Assembly: GCA_963708795.1 (NCBI GenBank)
Contig: CAVPUH010000006.1
Span: 620,001-684,000 of the forward strand
Direction of reading: 5' to 3'
DNA from: DAIQRJ01 sp963708795
Lineage (GTDB): Bacteria > Actinomycetota > Actinomycetes > Propionibacteriales > DAIQRJ01
Length of the DNA stretch: 64,000 nt
The translations under genes and the position numbers were made by a program. The notes below the pieces were generated by a model. The model saw only the letters and a list, made by a program, of their open reading frames with translations, did no database searches and was not told the origin of the DNA. This document shows, piece by piece, positions 9,092-19,086 of this stretch (positions within the stretch are counted from its first letter, which is position 1; every line of letters starts with the position of its first letter).

Positions 9092-9670
9092 TCAGTCCGG
9101 TGCCGGAACACCGGGCCTCGGACCACTCGCGAAGCTGACGATCTCGTCGAGGCCCGGGTGGTAGCCGTCGCTCGTGTCGACGCGCAGCGTCGGCACCGGC
9201 ATCGAGATGTGCACGAAGCCCTGGTGCGTCTCGTGTCCACCGGACCGGTCCTGGAGCAGCGCGGCATCGGCATGGGCCGCACGCGAGACCGCACTCTCGG
9301 TCGATCGCTGAACGATGCGCTGGTGCGCGACCTCAGGGTCGACGGTGCACTGGACGACCCGGATGTCCGCGCGGACCGCCATGACCTCGAGCTTCGGCCG
9401 CCACAGCTTCTCCTGGAACGCCGCCTCGGCGACGACGGTCACGCCGTTGTCGAGCAGCAGGTCCAGCACCGCGAAGAAGGTGGCGAACGTCCGCATCGTC
9501 AAGGGGTCGCTGGGACTCGGGACGAAGCCGGGGGTCGCGTGCGCCATGCCTTCCTTGATCTCGTCACGACAGATCGCCGGGCACGAGACCGCGCGGGCCA
9601 CCTCATGCGCGAGCGTGGTCTTTCCCGTACCCGGCGGTCCGCTGACGACGATGAGTGTCGGTGTGCTCAC
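9092..9670 (-). CDS. AAA/P-loop kinase-like ATP-binding protein
   Basis: A 192-residue protein of the small P-loop kinase type. Walker A GPPGTGKTT lies at residues 11-19, followed by a CRDEIKEGM segment (lid or phosphate-acceptor region), VVAEAAFQEKLW with an acidic residue near the Walker B position, and an arginine-rich HQRIVQRSTESAVSRAAH lid. Related proteins are annotated as AAA-family ATPases or predicted kinases of small substrates such as antibiotics, sugars or nucleotides. The substrate is not determinable. The GTG start has no obvious Shine-Dalgarno. It is convergent with modC and divergent from the YihY gene. Confidence 0.78.
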   Translation of the reverse strand: MSTPTLIVVSGPPGTGKTTLAHEVARAVSCPAICRDEIKEGMAHATPGFVPSPSDPLTMRTFATFFAVLDLLLDNGVTVVAEAAFQEKLWRPKLEVMAVRADIRVVQCTVDPEVAHQRIVQRSTESAVSRAAHADAALLQDRSGGHETHQGFVHISMPVPTLRVDTSDGYHPGLDEIVSFASGPRPGVPAPD

Positions 9671-9828
9671 GGCTCGAGTGTGCCGGTTCCTCGGCGTCCG
9701 ACGGCATATGGGGGCCGTGCCAGCGGGTACGCGCCCGGCAGCTCGAGGTCCGACGAAGTCCGGTCGCCGGCGGACGGCTTCGACCTATGATGACGACCGC
9801 TCCGACGATCGGTGGACGGGAGGGCGGC

Positions 9829-10824
9829 ATGAGTGAGAACACCGTGTCCGACCCCGTCGGGGACAGCGGGTACGTCGTCGAATCCGACGGGCTGCCCGGC
9901 GGTGGCCTGCCGCCACGCGAGTCGACTCCGGGCGACGACACCTTCGTCGAGCGATGGCGGCTGCGTTCCGAGCGTGCCTCCGTCCGGTACCAGGCGATGG
10001 CCGTCGAGCAGCCCTTGTTCGGGCTGCCGCTCGCGTTCCTGGCCCGCTACACGGCCCGCCAGGGCATGCTGCTCGCGAGCGCGACCGCGTTTCGCCTGTT
10101 CCTGTGGCTGATGCCGCTGGCGTTGCTGTCGGCTGCTCTTCTCGCGGGGTTGACCAACGGCGACCCGTCGGGACTCAAGATGGTGTCCGAAGCGAACGGA
10201 ATCACAGCAGCCACCCGTCAGGAGGTGGTCGTCGCGTTGCAGCAGGGTCAGCGGTCGTGGTGGCTCGCCGCGCTGATCGGTGGCGCGGCCTTCCTGTGGA
10301 CGACGCGAACGTTGATGCGGAGTCTGCGGATCGTGAACGCCCACGTGTGGAGTGCGCCGCTCCCCCGCGCTCGGCAGAAGGACCTCCTGCTGACGACCCT
10401 GATGTTCGCCGGCTCATGGATCGTGATCTTCATCGCTGTCACCGCCGTGGCCGCCCTCGGCGACTACGTTCCGGGCGGCGTCCTGCTCGTCGGCCCGGTG
10501 CAGGCCATCCTCCTCGGTGGCGCCTGGCTGATGTTGTGCGCTCGGCTGCCCGATCGCCGAACCGGCTGGACCGATCTGCTTCCGGGCGCGGTGATCTTCG
10601 GGGTGTCGATCACGATCCTGCACCTCGTGAGTCGCGTCTACCTGCCGACGAAGTTCGAGCATTCATCCCAGCTCTACGGCTCGCTCGGTATCGCTGCGAC
10701 GATCCTGGCCTGGCTGCTGCTCATCGGCCAGGTGATCGTGAGCGCAGGGCTGGCGAACGCGGTATGGGCGGAGTTCCGGGCGGATCGCGCGTCGGCTGAC
10801 GGCGAGAGCGCTGACAAGGCCTGA
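9829..10824 (+). CDS. YihY/virulence factor BrkB family membrane protein (copy 1)
   Basis: A 331-residue integral membrane protein of the YihY/BrkB family, with about six transmembrane segments between residues ~75 and ~310 (FRLFLWLMPLALLSAALLAG, WLAALIGGAAFLWTTRTL, FAGSWIVIFIAVTAVAALG and others). The function of this family is unresolved; older labels such as ribonuclease BN are misassignments. I chose ATG 9829, which has GGGAGG five bases upstream; an open frame back to 9655 runs across the divergent neighbour. A second, more typical YihY paralogue is at 33882-34853. This copy lacks most of the GxxFY-type motif seen in that paralogue, so it is a distant relative. Confidence 0.75.
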   Translation: MSENTVSDPVGDSGYVVESDGLPGGGLPPRESTPGDDTFVERWRLRSERASVRYQAMAVEQPLFGLPLAFLARYTARQGMLLASATAFRLFLWLMPLALLSAALLAGLTNGDPSGLKMVSEANGITAATRQEVVVALQQGQRSWWLAALIGGAAFLWTTRTLMRSLRIVNAHVWSAPLPRARQKDLLLTTLMFAGSWIVIFIAVTAVAALGDYVPGGVLLVGPVQAILLGGAWLMLCARLPDRRTGWTDLLPGAVIFGVSITILHLVSRVYLPTKFEHSSQLYGSLGIAATILAWLLLIGQVIVSAGLANAVWAEFRADRASADGESADKA

Positions 10825-10825
10825 A

Positions 10826-10865
10826 TCGCCGGCCGGCCGTTCACCTCAGCTCGGATGGCCGGCGA
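10826..10865. terminator. Candidate bidirectional terminator hairpin
   Basis: TCGCCGGCC (10826-10834) and GGCCGGCGA (10857-10865) are perfect 9-bp arms between and slightly into the convergent ends of the YihY and GIY-YIG genes. There is no T-run, which is common for terminators in high-GC Actinobacteria. Confidence 0.4.
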
Positions 10866-11784
10866 GTGCGCCGGCCAGGCTGGCGGCTCGCTGGACGAAC
10901 GGCAGCCATGGGGGTGGCGTGCGGCACACAAAGGCGTTCGCGGCGGGCTCGGAACATGGCTTCTGGGTCCATCGCCGGATCCTCCCGCCACGCAGTTCCA
11001 AGCCGACGAGAACGTCGCCGGCCCACCCGTACAGATCGGCGTCGATCGGTTCTGGTCGGGTGACCTTCTGTTCGGACACCACCCACGTGAGTCCTTCGAG
11101 TTCGTTCTGCACGGAGGCCGCGACTTCGAACGCGTCGTTGGCCGACGCCTCGTCCCGTAACCGGGCCAGCTGATTCCGGGCCGTCGCAACCGCAGCGGGA
11201 TCCCGTTCAAGGACGCTGACCATGCGAGCCACGAACTCGTCACGATCGGCTTCGGTGACACGTCGCGCTGCGGCCATGTCACGGGCAGCGCCGACGAGAC
11301 CTCGCGACGTGTAGCGGAGCGGGCAGAGACGATTGAGCGCTGCGGCCGCCAGCCGGATCTGGGTGCCGCTGAGATACGGCCCGAACGTGGTGGTGCCGTC
11401 GATCGGCTCGGCCGTGTGGACGTAGGAGAGCCCGCACGTTCGCTCTCGGAGGTCCAGGCGCAGATAGCCCGCAGCCTCCGCGCCGCCGCGCACCCTGTTG
11501 AAGCGCGGTTTCGCGGTCTCGAGGAGATTGCGCTCGAGCCACGCCGCCTCATGGCCGGAGTCACACGGCACGGCCTCGACCGCCGCGATCCGGGCGACCA
11601 TCCGGGCCAGCCGCGGACGATCGCCGAGGTGGGTCCAGTACGAGAACACCCGCCGGCGGAGATCGACGGCTCGGCCGACGTACATGACGATGCCGCCCTC
11701 GTCTCGGAATCGATAGACGCCAGGGGCAGCAGGCAGCAGAGCGACCGACCCATGCGGGCCGGGCCGGGCCACCCGACCGGTCAC
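10846..11784 (-). CDS. UvrC-like GIY-YIG nuclease domain protein
   Basis: A 312-residue protein related to the N-terminal half of UvrC, the DNA excision-repair incision subunit. The GIY-YIG fold is clear at residues 20-95: GVYRF, MYVGRAVDLRRRVFSYW, and a downstream Glu in EAAWLERNLLETAKPRFN. A UvrC-like middle region (FGPYLSGTQIRLAAAALNRLCPLR) and a coiled UVR-like stretch (RNQLARLRDEASANDAFEVAASVQNEL) follow. The RNase H-like half that makes the second cut in full UvrC (~600 residues) is absent. It resembles Cho-type or UvrC-derived standalone nucleases. It uses a GTG start with no obvious ribosome site. Confidence 0.8.
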   Translation of the reverse strand: MTGRVARPGPHGSVALLPAAPGVYRFRDEGGIVMYVGRAVDLRRRVFSYWTHLGDRPRLARMVARIAAVEAVPCDSGHEAAWLERNLLETAKPRFNRVRGGAEAAGYLRLDLRERTCGLSYVHTAEPIDGTTTFGPYLSGTQIRLAAAALNRLCPLRYTSRGLVGAARDMAAARRVTEADRDEFVARMVSVLERDPAAVATARNQLARLRDEASANDAFEVAASVQNELEGLTWVVSEQKVTRPEPIDADLYGWAGDVLVGLELRGGRIRRWTQKPCSEPAANAFVCRTPPPWLPFVQRAASLAGALAGHPS

Positions 11785-11953
11785 GTCGATGCCTTCGCGG
11801 TCACAGGTCGAAGTGTGATGGTCGGCCGGTGCGTTCTCAACAGCTTGTCTGCTCGTGCGGTATCACGGGCGGCACGTCCGTCATCTCATGGTTGTCGAAC
11901 GGCTGAGAGGCCGGCGTGGCGATCCCGGGCCGGCGTTCACGAAGGAGACCGTC

Positions 11954-12748
11954 ATGAACGACCCGAACATGCCGGGTGTGCTGACCGACCTCGGTCCGAT
12001 CCGCGACGACACGAAGAAGGTGGCGTACGAGGTCGTGAAGGCGGCCGCTGCTGCCGGCCACCAGCTCTTCTTCGTGTGGGGTACCGGTGACACCGGCGAC
12101 CACAAGCACGGCATCGCCATCGACTTCATGGTCTACGACCGCGGTGACGGCGTGAAGCACCCCGGTCCCGAACGCCCTGCGGTCGGCACGTGGGTGGCGA
12201 ACTACGTGTGGGACAACCGCGAACGGCTCGGCGTCCGGTACGAGATCTACAACCGGCGCATCCGATCGACGACGGGAACCCCGCCGAACGTGTGGCTCGA
12301 CTATGACGCCACCGACGACCCGCACACCAATCACGTGCACGTGTCACGGCTGTCCAACGCACAGCCGTATCGCCTGAGACGCAGCCTCCTTCCCGACCCG
12401 CCGAAGGTGGGGACGAAGCTGTTCTGGCGTCATCTCAAGTGGCAGACGGAGAACCCCGACCGCATTGTGTACGGCGCCGAGATGATCGCGCTGAAGAAGG
12501 CGATCATGGCTCTGCGGTCACCTTCACTACCGACCGCACTGGAATTGGATGTGTCGAGCCCGGTCGCCGGCGCTAGGTTCGTCGAGGCGGTTCGTTGGGT
12601 GCAGGAGCAGAAGTTGCACGACTCACCCGACAAGGGCCCCTTCCCTTTCCTCGGTCCGATTCAACTCGACCTCTTCTGCCGGTTGCCGCGCCCGTCGATG
12701 CTGGTTCAGTTCGGCGGGGACGGCGACCTCGCCGCCACGCACGCCTGA
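11954..12748 (+). CDS. M15-like zinc-dependent hydrolase (D-Ala-D-Ala carboxypeptidase fold)
   Basis: A 264-residue protein whose N-terminal half carries the ligand pattern of LAS/M15-type zinc peptidases: HKHGIAIDFMVYD (His and Asp, residues ~52-63) and HTNHVHVS (residues ~128-135). These act on peptidoglycan peptides. No signal peptide is visible, which is odd for a cell-wall enzyme; non-classical export or a phage-like endolysin role are options. The C-terminal ~100 residues have no recognised domain. ATG 11954 is chosen because GAAGGAG lies directly upstream; the frame is open to 11855. Confidence 0.7.
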   Translation: MNDPNMPGVLTDLGPIRDDTKKVAYEVVKAAAAAGHQLFFVWGTGDTGDHKHGIAIDFMVYDRGDGVKHPGPERPAVGTWVANYVWDNRERLGVRYEIYNRRIRSTTGTPPNVWLDYDATDDPHTNHVHVSRLSNAQPYRLRRSLLPDPPKVGTKLFWRHLKWQTENPDRIVYGAEMIALKKAIMALRSPSLPTALELDVSSPVAGARFVEAVRWVQEQKLHDSPDKGPFPFLGPIQLDLFCRLPRPSMLVQFGGDGDLAATHA

Positions 12749-12866
12749 CGGTCGCGCGGGCGTCAACCGGCTCGTGGGAGTTGCCCAGCCGGTCTGTCCC
12801 GTCCGCGTAGTCGGGGTCCGAGTGCGGGTGGTGGTCGGGTGTCGTGACGATGCCCGGTCGGAGTGA

Positions 12867-14050
12867 TCACGACCCGGTGTTTGGCGGTGCCGGTGGTGTC
12901 GCCAGCCGGGGACTCTGGTCGACCAGGTTGCCGCGTTGGCAGAGCCCGACCCCGTTGTCCGCGCTGGTGGCACCACCAGTCGCGTGGTCGTGGAGGTGGT
13001 CGAGGTCCCGGATCGGGGCGTTGCAGTAGGGGTCACGGCAGACCTGGTCGCGGGCGTTGATCAACACCGCCAACGCGCCGTCGAACCGGCGCCGTCTGGT
13101 GTCGATGGTGGCGACGGTGTCGTCGATCGGGTCGGTGAGCAACCGCCGCACCCACACCCGGGCTGCGGCCGCGTGCGGGTCGCGGGTGATGATCCGTCGG
13201 GCCAGGAACGCCGGCACCGGACCATGCCCCGGCAGTTGAGCGGGTTCCTCGGAGCGTCCCAGGAGGGCGTCGCTGGTCATCACCAACTGGACCTCCACCG
13301 GGATCGCGGTGGCCGTCGGCCTGCCCGGTGATCCGTGCGGTGAACGTGTCCGCCTTGATCTGGGCTTTCGTCCGCTCATCACCGGTCGCCGTTCGCGGTT
13401 TCCGCGACAGCTCGGAGAGACGCGAAACAGGCCACGGCTTGTTCCACCGGGAGGACCGCGGTGATCGTCGCCATGGTGTCCGGCAGCGGTCGAATGGACA
13501 CGTACCGGTCCTCCCGGGCCCGTGCCGCCCGGCGTACCGCGGCGTCCTGGTCGAGTTCGATCACCCGCCGCCGCACCGCCTGGCTGATCTCGGGCACCGA
13601 CATCGACCCCACCACCAGCGCCGAGCTCAGCATCGACCCGGCCACGGTCCTCCCGGGTCAGACACCGCGTCTCGGTGATCGCCGCCCGCACCCCCCGCTC
13701 GCGACACCCGCCCGGCCGCCAGCGCTGCGAGCGTGGCGGGCATCTCCGTCACCAACACCCGGGCATCCGCCAACCGGCGCGACGCCGACGCCGGGGACGT
13801 CTTGGTCGCGAAGCCGATCTGATCCGCGATCCCCAGCCCCCGCCGCCGCACCGGCACACCCTGCGACTCCTGCAGCTGCGAGTTGCGAGGTTTCGAACTC
13901 GACCGCTTCCAGCACTTGCGCGGCGGCCAACGCGGACTGCGCCCGAGCCAGCAACCCGATCCGATCGATCCGCTCCCCATCACCATCAGCGGGCGTCCGG
14001 ACTACCGCGGCGGCGGCGTCAATCAGCGCACCGATCGATGCACGCAACAC
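12867..14050 (-). pseudogene. DUF222 / 13E12-type HNH endonuclease, five frame breaks
   Basis: Pieces of one DUF222-HNH protein (13E12 repeat family) lie in order across alternating frames. ARAQSALAAAQVLEAVEFETSQ comes first, then QGVPVRRRGLGIADQIGF with LADARVLVTEMPATLAALAAGRVS, AAITETRCLTREDRGRVDAEL, SVPEISQAVRRRVIELD with SIRPLPDTMATITAVLPVEQAVA, and DERTKAQIKADTFTARITGQ. Last come ATAIPVEVQLVMTSD and the HNH motif (CRDPYCNAPIRDLDHLHDHATGG). Breaks lie near 13875, 13700, 13645, 13385 and 13320. Each is relieved by dropping one base. These proteins are abundant, mostly uncharacterised actinobacterial nucleases. The gene could be a decayed paralogue, but the same insertion signature occurs in housekeeping genes here. 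Confidence 0.8.
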
Positions 14051-14224
14051 CGCGCCGATCAGACCCGAACTCGATTACTTCATGTCTTCGATATTAATCG
14101 CCAGCACCGACAATTCGCGGCTGTCCACGGGCAGACGTCCAGCGAGGCCGCCCATCGGCACCCGACAAATCGACCGGGGCCTCAGCCCGGGCCAGGCCAC
14201 CCGACACGCGCGAAGATCCAGCGA

Positions 14225-15131
14225 TCATCGACGAACCCGACGCGCCCTTCGTTGCAACCAGACGGTGAGCGTCCCGGCCACGAGCAGCACCAGCACGTTG
14301 GCGACGAGGACGGCGAGCCCGCTCCAGGCCCCGCGACCGTCGTGCAGGGCGATGGCACCGCCCATGAAGGCCACGGCCGGGATGGTCGTGATCGAGATCG
14401 CCACGCCCACCGCGGAACTCGACCGTGTCTCGAACGCGAGAACCCCGGCGACTCCGGCGACGAAGGCGACCGAGATGGTGGCGATGTTCACGGTGGGTAG
14501 TACACCGAGACCACCGTCCCCCAGCGGTGCGACCGCCGGCGGATAGTCCCCGAGGCGGAGCAGGGCCGCCACGACGAACGCGGCGACGCCGGCCACGACA
14601 AGGCCCGCGACGAGAGTGGTGAGCGCCCGTGCCGCGAGCCTCGGCCGCCGATCGGCGAGCCCGACGCAAGCGGCACACATCGGCAGGAGATCCGGGCTCA
14701 CCGCCATGGCCCCGACCACCAGGATCGTGTTGCGCGACAAGACGCCGAACACCGCGATCACGCCCGCGCACATCATGATGAGGAGATACCTCGGGACGGC
14801 CCGCGCGTACTGTCGCGACGCCGTCGTCAACTCACTCCAGGCGATGCCCCCGCCCCAGGCGGGCGTGCCGCCGGCACCACGCCGCGTGGCCAACGGCCGG
14901 TTGCCCTGCCGGTGCACGAGCTCGATCTCTTCGCCGGAGACGCCGCACTGCGGACAGGTCCGCGAGCACGCCGTCGACCGCGTCCTCGGCGACGTCCGCC
15001 GTCACCAGAGTCATCTCTCCGTCCGGCGTGTCACCGACCTGGATGACGTGGGAGACCCCTGGTCGTTGCTCGAGTCTCGAGATGGCCGCCGGAAGTGTGG
15101 ACCGCGGGACATAACTGTTGACGGCAAGCAT
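14225..15131 (-). CDS. DUF389 membrane protein (one frame break)
   Basis: A DUF389 (TIGR00341-like) protein of about 301 residues. A soluble N-terminal ferredoxin-like part (LPAAISRLEQRPGVSHVIQVGDT, TADVAEDAVDGVLADL) leads through SGEEIELVHRQ into a membrane domain. That domain begins at YARAVPRYLLIMMCAGVIAVFGV and contains the hallmark NTILVVGAMAVSPDLLPM, plus about five further helices. The two halves are in different frames, joined near 14953 by removing one base. The family's function is unknown. ATG 15131 is preferred (15143 is possible). It is divergent from ppk2, with 148 bases between starts. Confidence 0.8.
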
Positions 15132-15279
15132 GGTGCCTACCATCCCGGATCCGAGCCCTCGTGGCGACGACGCGGGTCGAGAGATGCCGCGGTGGACGCA
15201 GGCGATCACCCTGTTCGGGTGGGGACGTGGGGTTCGACGACGACGCAGGATGGTGGTCCGCGACGATGGACGGTGTCCG

Positions 15280-16158
15280 ATGGGTAAGAAATCGAAGAAG
15301 ACCAAGAAGCGCATGGCCGACGTCGACACTGGAGTCGACCCCGGCGTCATCGGCACGCCCGTGGACGAGACCGTGCCCACCCGCGCGAAGATGAAGACCA
15401 AGGACTACGAGCGGGAGATGACGATCCTGCAGGGCGAGATCGTCGCTCTGCAGGAGTGGGTCAAGGCCACCGGCGCGAAGGTCTGCATCGTGTTCGAGGG
15501 CCTGGACTCGGCCGGAAAGGGCGGGACGATCCGACGGATCACCGAGCGCGCGAGCCCCCGCGTGTTCAAGCACATCGCACTGCCCGCGCCGACCGAGCGC
15601 GAGAAGTCCCAGATGTACATCCAGCGTTACATGGCCCACTTCCCCGCGGCCGGGGAGGTCGCCATCTTCGACCGGAGCTGGTACAACCGCGCCGGCGTCG
15701 AACTGGTGATGGGCTACTGCACGCGGGAGCAGTCGGCGGCCTTCCTCGACCAGGTGCCCGCGGTGGAGAAGGCGATGGTCGACAACGGGATCATCCTGAT
15801 CAAGTACTGGCTCAACGTGAGCGTCCACGAGCAGACCCGGAGGCTCGGCAACCGGATCGAGGATCCACGCAAGATCTGGAAGCTCTCCCCGACGGACCTG
15901 AGGTCCTACAGCCGGCACTTCGCCTACTGCCGGGCCAGAGACGCGATGCTGGCCGCCACCGACACCGAGTGGGCGCCGTGGTGGATCGCCGACAACGACA
16001 ACAAGAAGCGCGGCCGGCTCAACATCATCACCCACCTACTCAGCCAGATTCCCTATACCCCGTTGCCGCCTCGCGATGTGAAGATGCCGAAGAAGCCGCT
16101 CCCCCGCGGTTACGTGGAACCGGACCTGCCGCGTCGCCACGTGCCGACGCCGTTCTGA
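15280..16158 (+). CDS. ppk2: Polyphosphate kinase 2 family protein
   Basis: A 292-residue cytosolic PPK2 that transfers phosphate between polyphosphate and nucleoside mono- or diphosphates. It shows Walker A GLDSAGKGGTIRRI near residue 73, HIALPAPTEREKSQMYIQRYMAHFPA with the lid region, Walker B IFDRSWYNRAGVELVMGYC near residue 129, and the C-terminal WWIADNDNKKRGRLNIITHLL. The length fits the single-domain class I-type enzymes. A lysine-rich N-terminal tail (MGKKSKKTKKRM) precedes the domain. ATG 15280 is chosen at the start of this tail. The P-type ATPase gene follows 55 bases later; a CYTH-CHAD polyphosphate-associated protein is encoded elsewhere in the window. Confidence 0.92.
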   Translation: MGKKSKKTKKRMADVDTGVDPGVIGTPVDETVPTRAKMKTKDYEREMTILQGEIVALQEWVKATGAKVCIVFEGLDSAGKGGTIRRITERASPRVFKHIALPAPTEREKSQMYIQRYMAHFPAAGEVAIFDRSWYNRAGVELVMGYCTREQSAAFLDQVPAVEKAMVDNGIILIKYWLNVSVHEQTRRLGNRIEDPRKIWKLSPTDLRSYSRHFAYCRARDAMLAATDTEWAPWWIADNDNKKRGRLNIITHLLSQIPYTPLPPRDVKMPKKPLPRGYVEPDLPRRHVPTPF

Positions 16159-16213
16159 GGACCATCCGACGCAACGCCAGTTCGCGATGGTCGACCGAGA
16201 CGAAGGACCCGCA

Positions 16214-18984
16214 ATGACAGACAAGGGAATGGCCCCGACCACCGCGACTCCGACCGACGGAGGCGGTACCGGCGAACGCTGGTATGCGATGTCGCCGGAG
16301 GACGTCGCCCACCGGTTCGGAGTCGATCCCGCCGTCGGCCTACCCACCGCCAGGTCGGCCGAGTTGTTGGCGGCGAACGGCCCCAACGCGCTGGCGGCGG
16401 AGCAGCCACCGCCCGCGTGGCGGCTGTTCCTGGGCCAGTACAAGTCCTACATGCAGATCATCCTCGTGGCAGCGGGCGTGGCCTCGATGCTGATCGGCGA
16501 GATCCCGACCGGCATCGTCGTCCTGCTGATCACTGCGCTGAACGCCTTGGGGGGCCTCCGGCAGCAGGGCAAGGCCGAGAGCGCGATGAATGCGTTGCAG
16601 TCGATGCTGAAGACCTCGGCCCGCGTCCGTCGCGACGGCACCGAGGTCAAGGTCGACGCCGACCAGGTGGTCGTCGGCGACGTCGTGCTCCTCGCCGCCG
16701 GTGACGACGTCTGCGCGGACGGTCGGCTGATCGCCGCCACGTCGTTGCAGATCGACGAGTCGGCGTTGACCGGCGAGAGTGTGCCGGCGTCGAAGAGCGT
16801 CGAGGTGATCACCGATGCCGAACCCATCCTGGGCGATCAGGTCAACATGGCGTTCATGAACACCCCGGTGACCCATGGCAGCGGCGTCATGATCGTGACC
16901 GGGACGGGCGCGAACACCGCGGTCGGCACCATCTCCGGGATGCTCAAGTCCACACCGACCCTGAAGACGTCGATGACGAAGCAGCTGGACACGCTGACCT
17001 TGTGGATCGCCGGCGCGGCCGGGTTGACGATCGCGATCATGTTCGCCTTGGGGATCTCCCGCGACCAGTCGGCGCAGCAGATCTTCACGACGGCGATCGC
17101 CCTGGCCCTGGCCGCCGTGCCGATGGCCATGCCGACCGTGCTGCAGGTGATCCTGTCCGGCGGATCCCGAGAACTCGCCGCGCACGGCGCCGTGGTGAAG
17201 AGCCTGGCTTCGGTCGAGACGCTCGGGTCCACGTCGGCGATCAACTCCGACAAGACCGGCACGCTGACGATGAACCAGGTGACGGTCACCGAAGTGATCG
17301 ACCCCACCGACCGATACGCGATCACCGGGATCGGCTACGAGCTGGAAGGCGAGGTCAAGCACGTCGCCGGCAACACCAACACGATCGAGGCGGCGATCCT
17401 GCCGTTCCTGATCTGCAACGACGCGAAGCTGGTCGAGGGCAAGGTCGTGGGAGATCCCACGGAGGGCGCGCTGCTGGTCCTCGCGGCGAAGGTGAGCCTC
17501 GACATCGAGGGAACACAGGCCGACTACCCGCGCCTCGCGACGCTGCCGTTCGACCCCACGTACAAGCTGATGGCAGCCTTCTGCGAGACCAAGGACGAGA
17601 CGGGGAGCCCGGTTGTCCGGGCTTTCGTGAAGGGTGCCGCACCGGCCGTCATCGGCCGCGCCACCACGGCTCTCGCCAAGGGCGCGTCGATCCCGTGGAA
17701 CGAGGAGTTGAACACCCGGGCCACCCAACAGCAGGCCCGCCTCGGCGGCAACGGTCTGCGCATCATGGCCGCTGCCACCAAGGACATCGACCCTCGAGAC
17801 TTCGATCCCGCCGGCGACCTGTTGTCGCTGGTACAGGGACTTCAGATGACCGCGATGGTCGGGATGGTCGACCCTCCTCGTCTCGAGTCACTCGACGCCG
17901 TCCGGGCTGCCCAGGACGCCAACATCCGGGTTCGCATGGTGACCGGCGACGACGTCGTCACGGGAGCGGCCATCGCCAAACAACTCGGCATCCCGGGCGA
18001 GGCCATCCTCGGAAACGACTTCGCGCACCTGTCGGAGGCCGAGCGTCTCGATCGAATCGACGCCATCGGGGTCGTCGGGCGGGTATCCCCTGAGCACAAG
18101 GTCCTGATGGTGAAGACCCTGCTCCAGAAGGGCGAAGTCGTGGCGATGACCGGCGACGGCGTGAACGACGCGCCCGCCATCAAGACCGCCGACATCGGCA
18201 TCGCCATGGGCACCGGCACGCAGGTCGCGAAGAACGCCGGCAAGATGATCCTCACCGACGACAACTTCGCCACGATCGTGCGGGCGGTGTCGGTCGGACG
18301 CATGGTCTACGACAACATGCTGAAGTACATCCGGTTCATGCTCGTGGCGCTCGTGACGTACGTGGTGACGTTCCTCGCGGCGAGTCATTCTCAACATCGC
18401 CGGAGGCGAACCGTTCACCGCCGTCCAAATCCTCTGGATCAACTTCCTCATCACGGCACCCGTCGGCATCTCACTCGGCCTCGACAAGGCCACGCCAGGG
18501 CTGATGAAACGACAACCGCGCCCACGCGCCGCATCGATCATGAGCTCCGCCGTCATCATCACCGTTGCGACCGTCGGCCTGTTCATGTCGGTGGCGATCA
18601 ACGTGCTCATCGTCTTCGGCAAGGATCACTACGACAGCACGGCCATCGGCAGCACGATGGGACTGGTCGCGTTCTCTCTCATGCTCGTCGTGGCCGCGTT
18701 CGAGACGCGTGACGAGAAGGCCTCGATCCTGACCTTCGACACCTTCGACAACCGCACCGTCAACATCACCGCACTCGTCGAGATCGCACTCGCCGTCCTC
18801 ATCGCGAGCGGCGGCGAGATCACGAACCTGCTCGACACCCAGCACCTCACCGGCGACCCAGTGGATGTACGGCGCCGTTCCCGCCGCATTGCTCGTCATC
18901 CTATGGGAACTCGGGAAGGCCCTGGCACGACGGCGGGCACGAGCCGAGGCGCCGGCCCTCCATACCGTGCCGGTCGCGGCCTGA
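16214..18984 (+). CDS. Cation-transporting P-type ATPase (two frame breaks)
   Basis: A type II-like P-type ATPase of about 922 residues at the plasma membrane. The N-terminal cation-ATPase domain is followed by the actuator motif LQIDESALTGESVPASK, the phosphorylation site SDKTGTLTMN (Asp near residue 346) and the hinge TGDGVNDAPAIKTADIGIAMG near residue 646. The frame breaks near 18386, inside transmembrane helices, then continues in the next frame (ILNIAGGEPFTAVQILWINFLITAPVG). It shifts again near 18858, ending with WMYGAVPAALLVILWELGKALARR. Both breaks fit one extra base. The M4 segment reads AAVPMAMPTVLQVIL, not the PEGLP of Ca2+ pumps, so the transported ion is uncertain. ATG 16214 has AAGGA upstream. 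Confidence 0.85.
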
Positions 18985-19086
18985 AGCCGTCGTCGAGTCC
19001 ACGGCCCCGGTCGGCATCGGTCAGGCGGGTCCGACTCGATGACCGACCAGAGCGACCTGCGAGACTTCGGCCTGTGAGAGCCGACG

